From contig JAHLEZ010000026.1 in the NCBI GenBank assembly GCA_020726505.1, positions 434,001-498,000 of the forward strand: DNA of 64,000 nucleotides. The letters are read 5' to 3'. Position 1 is the first letter of the stretch, and the number at the start of each line of letters is the position of its first letter. A program made the translations under genes and the position numbers. Positions 47,745 to 57,684 of the stretch are shown in pieces. Below the pieces are notes generated by a model. It searched no databases. It was not told where the DNA came from and saw nothing but the letters and a program-made list of their open reading frames with translations. This DNA is from Leptodontidium sp. MPI-SDFR-AT-0119 (taxonomy: Eukaryota > Ascomycota > Leotiomycetes > Helotiales > Leptodontidiaceae).

Positions 47745-49552
47745 ATGGCCCCGCGTCAAGCAAAACGGAACACCCAAAATGTTGGGCGGCAACCCTCGGT
47801 GCCAAAAAACCAAGGTAAGCCATTCGTCCCCGTTACTGCGTACTTTGACTGATCATTGATAGGGAAGCGGCCTCACGGTATCACGAAGGAACAGCCACCA
47901 TTATCTTCTCGAAAGAGCGCACGCCTAGAAGAGATACAACGCCCCCAAGAACGAACTGTATCCAAAGACAGGAATACCGAACCAAAGCACTCACTTCCCT
48001 CCCCAACCAGCAACACTCCCGGTAAAGAGGCATGTCACTCTCCTCCTGCCTACTTTGCTATGAAGCTAACTCAGTCAAGTTTCCACAGGCTAAGGATCGA
48101 AAACGAAAACTATCGCGAGAAGACGAAGCCGCCCTGCCTTCCACTTCCACTCCCTCTCAAAAACGGACGCGGACTTCCCCTCTACGATCTCTTATCCAGG
48201 AAACAATCGGCGAGAACACAACGGTCGGTGTCAGCGAAAAGGAGATTAATCCACTTGAATACTGGAGGACGGAACTCCGCTGGCCTAAGGAATACTTTGA
48301 ACCGGAGAGCAACATGAATCATCTGCTTGCGAGGAAAAAATCTTCTTCATCTCTGCGTGGGAAGCAATCGGAAGCTGGCTCCGCCGCACCCAGCTCTACT
48401 ACCCCTAGCGATCAAAAGCCGAGGGAAGCCAAAAGCACCCCTTATACGCGTCCAAGCTATGAGACTGTACTTGCCACCAAGGGTAGCTTTATGGACAAAT
48501 TCGATGGGGGCGTTGGGAAAGCAAGCAGGGACCTTTGTCAAACCTTACTCTATACAGAGCAGACATATCCTCAGAATTCGTTATTCCGTGATGATCTGTT
48601 CGACACAACTTGCCGAAAAATTCGGAACAGAAACGAGACTATGGTTATTCGAGATATCTCACTACTGATTGTCCCTTCTGCCCAAACTCTGGCGACATAT
48701 GGAGCTACTAATCTCGATCCGTTAATTGAAAGTGTCAATGAAGGCTGGAATAGCGCTATATCCTTCTACGGTCCTCGCCCACAACCTGATTATTCTGTGG
48801 GGTTCGGACGATCTGCGTTCACGGACAACCAACTCGAAAAGCTTAAGCCTTTCGTGGGCGAGGTTACAGATACTTTTACGTCATATTTCATGGCCACCTG
48901 GCAAATGTACCTCCCATTCCTAACGTGCGAAGTAAAGTGCGGTGCTGCGGCACTTGATGTTGCAGATCGGCAGAATGCTCATAGCATGACCCTTGCTGTG
49001 AGGGGTGTTGTGGAACTCTTCAGGCTTGTGAAGCGCGAGAAAGAGCTCCATCAAGAAATCCTCGCGTTTTCAATTTCGCACGATCACAGTTCGGTGAGAA
49101 TCTACGGCCATTATCCTCTTATCGATGGGAACAAGACCTCCTTCTACCGCCACCCGATCCACAAATTCGATTTCACGGCATTGGAAGGCAAAGAGAAGTG
49201 GACGGCATACCAGTTCACCAAGAACGTCTATAATATATGGATGCCGACTCACTTGAAAAGAATATGTTCAGTTATCGATGACCTGCCGCCCGATCTGGAT
49301 TTTGAGGTCTCAGAGCAATCCGAGCCAGGGGAATCTGGACTTTCACAGGGGTTAGAAAGCCACCATCTCTCTGACCAAACAAGTCATGATGCTGCGTCTC
49401 TGGACGAAGCTGACAGTCAATCAAGCCGTGTTAGTTCGCGAGACGTTACCCCTGATACTTCACTGTCTCAGAGGATCGACCGGAAAGCATTTAAAAAGCC
49501 AAAGAAAAGGGCTCGGCCCGTAGAACTGCACCAGTCTCCAGACGCTGTTTAA
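47745..49552 (+). CDS. DUF7924-type protein with probable PD-(D/E)xK fold, 568 residues
   Basis: Exons are 47745-47814, 47863-48021 and 48075-49552. Intron 1 is clear (GTAAGC..GATAG). Intron 2 uses GTAAAG and CTCAG, the acceptor that keeps frame. A Lys/Arg-rich N-terminal third with SSRKSARLEEIQ and KRTRTSP patches suggests nuclear import. The core domain starts at YETVLATKGSFMDKFDGGVG and contains NLDPLIESVNEGWN, YGPRPQPDYSVGF and FLTCEVKCGAAALDVADRQN, then RGVVELFRLVKREKELH and FSISHDHSSVRIYGHYP. This matches what I remember as the fungal domain DUF7924. The Asp in PDYSVGF, the E-x-K of CEVK and a following Gln/Asn helix fit a PD-(D/E)xK nuclease core, but that is inference. The Ser-rich C-terminus ends in another basic patch. 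Confidence 0.75.
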
Positions 49553-50273
49553 AGATGGGAATGCTTTCAAGGTGATCGGCTGTTTGGGAGAGAGGTAAAT
49601 GTATAGGCGAGGCTAGGACTGGGAGCATTTGTTTACTAGTTTTGGGGAAATCTGTATGATACAATGATATCTATGAAAATGACTGATTTGTATGGTTAAC
49701 CCCGTAGTTGATTGATCCAAGACGTTGCTGGGAGTAGCAAGTAGATGAGGAACCTCCACCTCTCCTTCTTTCCCTCCCTCCTTCCCTCCCTCCCTCCCTC
49801 CCTCCCTCCCATCTCTTCCCCCGCCCCGTTCTCCCATCTGATGTATACAGCTTCAGTTCACCTCATCATCAGTTGAAGACGTTCAGTTAGCTTCTCTGCT
49901 CGCAAGGGGATCGAGCTGCTTGCTGTCTATGTCCGGGGGAAGGCTATTAGACCCTGGGACTATGTTCTTGTATGCCAGCAAGCGCTGCTCGTCCAGGTCT
50001 GACCATCTAGGATGTGGATTGCTTTTTTTTCTCTCAGGTTATTGTTAATTCATGTACGCCCGTAACGTACAGTAACATAGAAGCACAATGGAACATCATT
50101 TCAAAATTGCATTCCAACGCCCCTCCGTGCATGCCGAGAAACAGTTGCAGATTGGAAGAAGAAGTGATAGTAGCATGCTTGAGCTAGGCTACCTCCACAG
50201 GTATATGATACCTGTGGGCACGTGACTATAACTCAGGGACCTGGATTGCCCGAACAACAAAAACCAGAGATAC
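49553..50273. other. Intergenic with microsatellite
   Basis: 3' region of the DUF7924 gene, a CCCT repeat at 49770-49810 and nothing else recognised. Confidence 0.45.
49770..49810. repeat. CCCT microsatellite
   Basis: Tract of (CCCT)n with one interruption; all pyrimidine on the plus strand for about 60 bases. Confidence 0.9.
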
Positions 50274-50423
50274 GGAAGGGGGTTGACAGTGGGTCTCGTC
50301 CACGGGTGTAGGGCGGTAAGGCAATGCGTTCCATGGAACAGTGTTGATTATTCTGATTTTCCCCAGAAATTTCCTGGATTGGTGAGGCCAGGGCTGGACG
50401 AGACCCACTGTCAACCCCCTTCC
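50274..50423. mobile_element. 150-bp MITE candidate with perfect 29-bp terminal inverted repeats
   Basis: Left arm 50274-50302 starts GGAAGGGGGTTGACAGTGGG. Right arm 50395-50423 is its exact reverse complement over all 29 bases. The 92-bp interior has no reading frame; it contains the palindrome GTTCCATGGAAC and is not RIP-like. Size and perfect ends fit a miniature inverted-repeat element moved by another element's transposase. No clear target duplication was seen (flanks are GATAC and GGACT), so a plain hairpin-forming inverted repeat remains possible. Confidence 0.65.
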
Positions 50424-50534
50424 GGACTTCAAGCATCTCAATTTTCAAACCAATCAAAGTTCCGAATCAACCAGGGGCTCCTCCTCACCACCTCATTCCC
50501 CCGACCCTTCAATATCGATGGGGATTTTGAGGAT

Positions 50535-50625
50535 ACCCATTCGATGTTGATGGTCATGATGACCACATCGCTTAAAATATCCACATGGAGACCAGTGACA
50601 ACCACCACAAAACGGCTGGCAACAA
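50535..50625 (+). repeat. 91-bp direct repeat, copy A
   Basis: Begins ACCCATTCGATGTTGATGG and ends GGCTGGCAACAA; contains CGCTTAAAATATCCAC. Matches 51918-52008 in the same orientation. It is the less mutated copy. Confidence 0.85.
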
Positions 50626-50893
50626 TTCGTCAGTGCGTGATCACCTAACCATCAAATAGCCATCATCTCCAAGCCTCGTATTTCTTCATACCCTGGCTGT
50701 CATGGTTCCAGCATCTCATCCCCTTCCAGTTCGATTTTCTAGTTTACTGTACCCTAAATGATTGCCAGCGCATTTAGTCTTAAGCCTGTATCTTAGCATT
50801 TAAGTAGATCCGTATTCGCCAAATGTAGAATTTTTATCTGGTCATATCCTCGTGGTTCCCTCTCAATGAGTTTCATTTCCCACTGCTGCTGAC

Positions 50894-51648
50894 ATGCGTT
50901 CCTTTTTGGCCGTTAATATAGGCCTCTTCACCGCCTTGCCAATTATTATTTTCATATTAGCAGCTGTCGCGGAACTTGCTCTGTGCATTTTTGCTTTACG
51001 AGCAAAGATATATAAGCTTACAGGTGTGATGGTGATAGTTGTATGTTACCACATATGCCATTCTACTTCGCGCACTAACTTCGACAGTTCCAGAGTATTG
51101 GACCCCAAAGACTCTTGCGACATAGTCTACCAAACCCAAGCCCCGACGATCCCTTCGATACCCGGCTCCAAAACATCACATTTGGAACATTTCAATGTTG
51201 TCTCGGATTCGCTACGCATACCGATTGCCAACCATTGCCGATATACCTCGCGACGCTGAATATTCCTCTAGGGTCTGCGACGAGAATCAAGGATATATAT
51301 GCTCTCAAGGGTATTGCCTCCGGAATAACCCATACATCGCTAGCCTGGGCAATTGTATTTATAGTGATACTTATCCTCACTGTAGCAACTATAGTCTCTT
51401 CTTATTACTGTACTTTCATACAACGCTTTCGCCCCTCTAGCATTCTACTAAAGGGTTTTGTTGTTTTCTGGAGCATTACTACCTGCTCTTTCCTTATGCT
51501 CCTTATAATCTTCACAAAACAGGCGTCATGGGACTTGCGCGATATCGTTAGTATCAAAGTTTCGAATGGGCATATCGTAGGGCTAAGTTTTGGTACTCTT
51601 TGTTACACACTTGTTTTGTCCCTTTATGTATCGTTTATTTGCAATTAG
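50894..51648 (+). CDS. Four-span membrane protein, SUR7/PalI-like, 235 residues
   Basis: Exons are 50894-51040 and 51088-51648, with intron GTATGT..CACTAAC..CGACAG keeping frame. One membrane span lies at about residues 13-35 (LPIIIFILAAVAELALCIFA). A long loop with one Asn-x-Thr site and a CC pair (QNITFGTFQCCLGF) follows, then spans at about 134-156, 165-186 and 213-232. This layout, a long first extracellular loop and three later spans, is that of the fungal SUR7/PalI claudin-like family, found in plasma-membrane eisosome-linked patches or in pH signalling. Sequence motifs are not strong enough to be certain; the SUR7-type W/G/C box is only partly visible. Flanked by 91-bp direct repeats and not RIP-affected. 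Confidence 0.5.
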
Positions 51649-51917
51649 AACTTTTGTAATTAGAGCAACTTAATCTAAGTTAGTACTTGTCTTCCTCTCT
51701 CTAACTTTGGGCAACGGTTTGCGCTTTATCAAATATTGTACTAGTCAAATGTGCAAAGCTCCACAGGTTAGCTTACCGCACGCAGTGTTACTGGCTTCGT
51801 CTGCGTGTAATCGGCCTTAGTAAACCGTTCTCTACACTTATAGGTCAGGAATGCCGTGGTTCCCAGATCGAGTGTGCCTTTGCTCAGAAGGCTTGCGAGT
51901 AAAGAGGTAGTGATTAA

Positions 51918-52008
51918 ACCCATTCGAATGTTGATGGTTAAAGTAACCACCTCGCTTAAAATATCCACTTGAGACTAGTGACAAGCACCACAAAACGGCT
52001 GGCAACAA
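51918..52008 (+). repeat. 91-bp direct repeat, copy B, RIP-like changes
   Basis: Same 91 bases as 50535-50625 but with changes such as TGACC to TAACC and CCAGT to CTAGT, the C-to-T and G-to-A type. It lies at the left edge of a decayed block. Confidence 0.85.
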
Positions 52009-52229
52009 CTACGGATCTCGTGCTTTATACATTTTCAGTTATAATACTCTCCGAGATAATTAAGACGTCTCCTAAAAGATAGTAAGTAATTTACCCGTTA
52101 TTGATACAATGAGCTAACTAGTACTCCGTCATTTGCGAAGAGTTTAAGCCTTTTGGCGCCGCCTATCTGATAATATTAACGAGGCTCCTTCAAGTTCGAC
52201 AGATTCAGGAACTCCCTAGAGACTCTGAA

Positions 52230-52900
52230 GTGTGCTTAGGGTGTTACTCAAGAATCCGTGGGATGACTATAACTATATTCGACATCTTGGCCAAATTATA
52301 TTAACCCTGCGTAAAGTATCGTCCTTCTAGCTTGCCGATATTCGAGAGGTTTCTCCTTTTGAAGTTTTAGGCGACCCGCCAATCCTTCCCTAGATTAAGC
52401 ATCCAAATATCGCAGCCATCGAAGAGATCTATTGTTATAATAATAGGATTTTTCTTGTCATAGAACATCTTAACGTCTCTTTCGCTTAGTTAGAATTCCA
52501 GAAATATAAACTAGAAGAGCGAGAGATAGCGACAATACTTACCGAGGTACTAGATACCCTCACTCACGAACACACGCAATAGCTGATAATATAAGTTCTA
52601 AAGGGCGTGGCTTTTATCTCGTCGCTAAGGCTTTCGTACAAAGACCTCACGTAAGAAAATATCCGGTTGTCTCTTGATAGAAATATTAAACTTGGTTAGT
52701 TTTCCCCACATTTGCCACACAGTTTATACTGATCTACTTGTCAAAGTCCTAGATCCTCGAGAGCTCAAGTATAATAAACTATATGAGAGCCCTAAACTCT
52801 CACAGGTTCTATTAGATTTTCCAATTTTGGCTGAAATCATAGAAGAAATGATGCTTTCTCGCTATCACCTCACCCTAAATAATAAGAAATAGTCTAAGGA
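52230..52900 (+). pseudogene. Protein-kinase-like pseudogene
   Basis: The frame, interrupted by TAG and TAA, reads NYIRHLGQIILTLRKVSSF, then IKHPNIAAIEEIYCYNNRIF and LVIEHLNVSFAQLEF, then VLKGVAFISSLRLSYKDLT-stop-ENIRLSLD. The HPN beta-3/alphaC-like block, the hinge (LVIEHL) and the catalytic-loop equivalent (KDLTxENIRL in place of HRDLKxxN) are those of a fungal protein-kinase-like family. An intron starts near 52693, and a C-terminal kinase piece stays open to 52892. The stops are in-frame changes fitting Gln, Arg or Cys codons. The Gly loop was not recovered. Not functional. Confidence 0.65.
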
Positions 52901-54842
52901 CGCGATTGATTTCATCTCATGTACTCTAGAAAGGTCGTTTGAGAGTTTAATAAATGTAAGGAGCAACTAAATAGTACATTGCGAATATTGGCTGATTAGA
53001 CTAGCATTGCTTCCTCAAGCAAGCTATATCCCTAAGAAGGCTAATTCCACGTATCCGTTTCGCCTACGAAGCCGAGCGTGGGTCTTGGAATTCTAATAGC
53101 GAAAAGGAGCAAGTCGTTGACTTCGATTTTATTACGGCGGCTTGAGGATAGGATTTTCCCAAATATTGTACTTGAAATTCACGATAATAAACAAATATTA
53201 TAGTATATTACGCGGCTGGTTCCTCGACTTTCATGACCTTAGGTACTCTTAGGCCCTGTGTCGTTCCGCCACGTTAGGTAAGGTGTACCCAATTTTAGAA
53301 CACCCTTCCAAACTTATTCCTTCACAGGCGGTGGAGGGGAACTGAAGAAAACGTGAAAAGACTAAAAAGGAACTCTTTAACCGTAAACTTTAGAGAGGGG
53401 AGAAGAGTATAACGAGCATTCGTAGCGAAACATCAAGTGCGATACTATTTCGGATCAGTATTAACGCCGAGCAAGAAATATAAATAAATTACAACAAATA
53501 CAAAGGAACTTTTTCTTTAAGTCTTATGGGGAGATTTAATCTAATATAACGGTCGCTACTATATGATTTACTTTACATTCTTTCCTTCTTATACCTTAGC
53601 ATGCTCACAACTCGACTTCACCGCATCGAACAAATAGAGTAGAATTGATTTCTCATTGATAATCTACCAAGTAGTATCGTTTACTTGGGAACGAGGTAAC
53701 CAAACCGTCTTATTGGCCCGCCCTGTGCTGCTCCATCTCGAAGTCATGCGGCAGAAGATTCGTCGGCGTAAGGTATACGAAATCCTAGAATACATTAATT
53801 AGTTGCATGCCACATCTATACCAATTCAACTTACAATATCTGCCTTTACTGGCCACTAAGATTCGTCATCAATTAAACGGTATACAGTGACTCGGCCCCG
53901 CCGGCGAATAAACAGAGCTACCTCAAACCCAGGAAGTTAGCCTAGTTCGTGCGCTTTCTTAACCAATATATTCTTCCTCCCTGAAGCCCCTTTATACAGA
54001 TTCCTTCTTTTTGTCATCGTGTTGCGACACAGGATACACTCTACAGAGAAATAGGATGCCTTACAACGTTTATACATACAAGAAGTTGAGGAGATCATCT
54101 CTCAGCCCTCTAATACGTGATAGTATCATTGCTTTATTACTAAATTTTGAAGAGGTTACCATCTCGTTATTTGATTGTTGTCAGCTAGTGGTGATACCAT
54201 CAGAATACTGACCCCTACAGAAACCGGGGGTAATTTACCACCACTGGCAAAACCCACAAATTCTACGAGTCAGGTCACGGATGGTTTGATGGAATGCTTT
54301 TGGTGACAAGCTTAGTCTTCTATTTAGGGAGTTAGGGAAGCAAATAGTTGTTCGCCACTGCCTGATGACCACAACTTGAGGGTAGATGGTCCCGCATTGA
54401 TATGATCACACGGGGATAAATAAGGATGGCATTAATCCAACGCAGAGCATTTCGGCATTGACTTTGGCAAGCTTGATTCTGGAGGAAATAGGGGTGTTGT
54501 TCGATGGGAAAGATTCATATAAAGCTGCGCAGGTGGTGATTTAGAATGATGACTTGAAGAAAGATCTCGAGGGAAGGAAACTGAGGTGATAGCGTATTAG
54601 AGCTACGGAGAAACACACAAGCAACTCCTCCACGATAATCTCACTTTCGCATTCGACAACAGGCTGTCGACTGTCTATCTTCATTGAAGTCTTTCTATGT
54701 TATGAAGAAATTGAGCAACGAAACTGGTTACAGAGAACAAAACGCAGCGGGGCATCACCCAAATACCAACAACCTCTCACTAAGTACAAATGTTCACATT
54801 ACAGCAAACGTTTCCAGTTTCCTCTTCCCTTGCTCCAGTTCC
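52901..54842. other. Decayed sequence; possible sugar-transporter tail
   Basis: Most of it is TA-rich and without traceable protein. At about 54450-54590 a plus frame with few stops reads LASLILEEIGVLFDGKDSYK, reminiscent of the cytosolic tail of MFS sugar transporters (SLEEIxxLF), but no membrane spans were found before it. Confidence 0.35.
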
Positions 54843-55500
54843 TCAAAAGCTTCCCTTCCATGTAGCCATGGTTCGTGATAGCGAACCTATACAATGGTAA
54901 CAGAGCAGCCAAGTGTATAAATTCGTGGAGATCTCTTGAGTGGCCTTTCGGATGAACAGAGGCTGGTGATTGGCTGCTTCCACTTTCATTTGAAGAGCCT
55001 TGGGACTGACCGTTGAATTCTTGAATATAGTTGGTGAACAAGCTAGCTCCTTCGTACCCATCCCAATTCTTTCCCACCGTGAAAGTGTACCGGTACGCTT
55101 CTTGTTGTTGTTCTGGCTTTCCATAAACATTTCTGGGGTGGTGTCCGTCGATCCATAGCTTGCGCTCCGCTCGGTGTTGAAATCAGTCGTGGCCAGTTCA
55201 TCGTGATATTTCGTGGAATAGTGCTGCTTAAGGCTTACATTGAATATTCCAGAGGACAGCAGTGGCCTCATTATTGCAAGATATTTCCATCCGATCGCCA
55301 AAGCAGGTATGGTCGAAGTTCTTGCAAGCGCTGAGTATATCGAGATTTCCATTTTGTTTGATCGTAAGTTTGACCACGTCACGATACAGTGTGAACAAAC
55401 TTTTGTCGTAGCCCGGTTCAAAGCTGCAATCATGGACCAGGTTGAGAATGCTGTACACATAGTCTTTGGGATCAGTCGCTTGGTGGTTGCGAATGAATAG
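54843..55500 (-). pseudogene. HET-family protein C-terminal fragment, frameshifted
   Basis: Minus-strand pieces in two frames. LLFIRNHQATDPKDYVYSIL with NLVHDCSFEPGYDKSLFTLY and RDVVKLTIKQNGNLDILSAC is the usual segment after the HET core (DPRDKVYxxLGL...PDYSKS...VYxDV). PLLSSGIFNVSLKQHYSTKY follows in another frame, with a further acidic/Ser-rich stretch down to 54843. The frame switch and the missing N-terminal HET boxes show a broken gene. It abuts another HET fragment on the same strand. Confidence 0.65.
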
Positions 55501-55579
55501 TAGCCCATTCTCTCGCGTGGAATAATGCCCCGCTTCCGAAGGCTCCCGCCATTCAGTAAAATATGGCAGGAATGGCGGG

Positions 55580-56331
55580 GGCCTTGCGAATGCCCAAGTT
55601 CATGGTGAATCTGATCGAGTATCCCTCGCTCGACGAAGTCTGTATCGCGACTAAAGGGTATGACGATGGACGGGTTCGGTGGAGTCTCTGGTCGATCTGC
55701 GGGTCGGGACGTCATTAGCGCGGGGTCAGCTTGGACCGTTGCGACTTACCAAGAGGTGCGTTAGGCATCAGTTGTTAGGATAGGACTTACCCTTCAAAGG
55801 TCTGTCAATTGCCTCCCGAAGCCGCTGAAACGCCTTGACTTCTCCTTCGCCATAAAGAAGTGGCATCTGGACATCGAAAATCCCAAAGAGCGAATATGCC
55901 TTGTCTTCTCCGCGTGTAGTTTGTCGCCTTTTTGCCCAGAAGAATCGTTCATCGACGTCGAACTAGGAGAGGGAGTTTTCTCGAAGCGCCGTGGCAGGGA
56001 CTCCCGTAATCTCGTGGATTTGTTGCTCGAGAGTTCTCTTATTACCTAGACTCTTGCCTTCCCGGGAATAGAATTCAACTGAACTTAGACCAAGGAGTTC
56101 TTGTAAGGTCCAGCCTCGTGTAAACCATTTACTTGCTCGGAAAGCAGATTCCCAAGTACACTCGGCAGACGTATCGCTTGCTTGTGAATCTGGTGGGTGA
56201 AGTTGTTGGGTGCCTAGCATATGCATGCTTTTTAGACTCGGCTTTGAGGGTGTTCCCGTAGCTGAAACGGCTTTTGAACTCCCCTCGGTCCTTTCGAGGC
56301 GCGAAGTTGACAAACCCAGAACTGCAGCCAT
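55580..56331 (-). pseudogene. HET-domain NLR-type gene fragment with one TAG
   Basis: Minus strand. ASKWFTRGWTLQELLGLSSV and EFYSREGKSLGNKRTLEQQI are the third HET box. RENSLS-TAG-FDVDERFFWAKRRQTTR follows, where relatives have Gln at the stop, so one CAG-to-TAG change kills it. Next is GEDKAYSLFGIFDVQMPLLY and GEGEVKAFQRLREAI, then an intron (GTAAGT at about 55790) and SIVIPFSRDTDFVERG, the usual entry to an NB-ARC/NACHT domain of HET-NLR proteins. That domain breaks off within 40 residues, before any P-loop. The first two HET boxes are also absent: the 56331 start region is unrelated sequence. A truncated incompatibility-type receptor relic. Confidence 0.75.
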
Positions 56332-57684
56332 ATTTGGCTGACTGCGTCGCCAAGAACAGGCGCCAGTATTTCAAATCCAATTCGAAAGCCCAGGATGGCT
56401 GCTTCCACGGAGAAGATGAGTAAGTTAACTAATGTCGCAGACCAAGTTACTGCGATGAATCCGTGTGGCCTGAGGCAAAACAGGCGAACAGAGGTGGTTT
56501 GCCTTGCATTTATAAGAAGTGAGCGCAAATTAGGAGATCAGGGGACACGTTCGATCAACCTTTGAAGATGCAGATCAGGCCATGCATATCCAAGTAAATC
56601 ACAAAGGCTCGGTAGAGCAGTCCTTTCACTAGGTGTTTCGTTGACTGGCTCTGCTAGGCAAACACGTGGCTTAAATATCAAAAGCGTGACTTAAAGAAGC
56701 AAAAACCCCCTCATTCCACTCATTGCACTCTCCCAAACTCCCAACAGACAATAGACATGGCTGTCCCGAGAGGAAACACGACGCCTTCTTCTCGAGAAGC
56801 CGGTGGGAAATTACTCCCTCAAAGTCTCGCCTCCTCGAAACTGGTTTTCATCGCGCTGCGAGTACTCCATCCGTTGTTGCGCCTTCATTCCAGTCAGCGT
56901 TCAACCCCGAGGCCGACTCTACACATCAACTGGGACGTCTGGAGTGTTTCCACACTACTCCGTCTACCACAACATCAAACTCCGCTCTCCCCTTATCGGT
57001 TTCAGCTCACAGGACTCTCCAACACTTTCGTCACTCTCTTTATCGACGTTCAATGACACAACCCGTCCGATATCATAACTTCTTTCAGTGTCGTCTACTT
57101 CCGAATTCTTTCGCACGCAAGTTTCAAACTACCAACGCCGACAAGACAATCTAGTGCGAGGAACTCAAGGTTGGGTGAGCCAAGCAGCATCCCAAGATCG
57201 TCCGTTCACAATATATGCATCGCTTATTATGTTCAGTTGAGAGAGCAGTCAAAGGATTTAACTCTATCCTCAGGCAACGGACGGCGGACTACAGCATTCA
57301 AGGCCACAGCCAAAGAACTCTCGCTCCAACTAAATGAATAAGGGGGTGAACTATTGCTGTTAGCTCGGCGTGGTAGCCAGGGTCGCTTCTTCTAATTGGC
57401 AAGCGCGCACGTACCCTGTAAGTGAACAGTGCACCAGCCAGCAGGCAAACCTACTGACTGGCAACCGGGCTGGGAAAAAGGATATAGTGAGCGAAGATGT
57501 ACCGCATTTACTGCAGTTTCGCAGGGAGCATATGCCAGCCCTCGACGTCGAAGCTCGCAGGCTCAACGACCCTGCCATCGAAATCATTTCTAGATACATT
57601 GTCGCCCAGCGTTGGAAGGGCCTCTAGCTGAGAGATGTTTCCCGCTACTGCCAATCGCGTCATGTGAAAACCACAGCTGAGTGA
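56332..57684. other. Intergenic between HET loci, no gene assigned
   Basis: At 56723-57154 all three plus frames are open over 200-400 bases, and none stands out. A plus frame at 57480-57627 reads VPHLLQFRREHMPALDVEAR and ends at 57627 after a possible acceptor; it looks like the last exon of a lost gene. Promoter-like sequence for neither could be defined. Confidence 0.35.

Noticed and set aside
49613..49837. Gly/Glu/Lys-rich minus-strand protein
   Set aside because: It is a translation of the CCCT microsatellite.
56723..57154. Gene on the plus strand between the HET loci
   Set aside because: All three frames are open over the same stretch, which reflects few stop triplets rather than coding.
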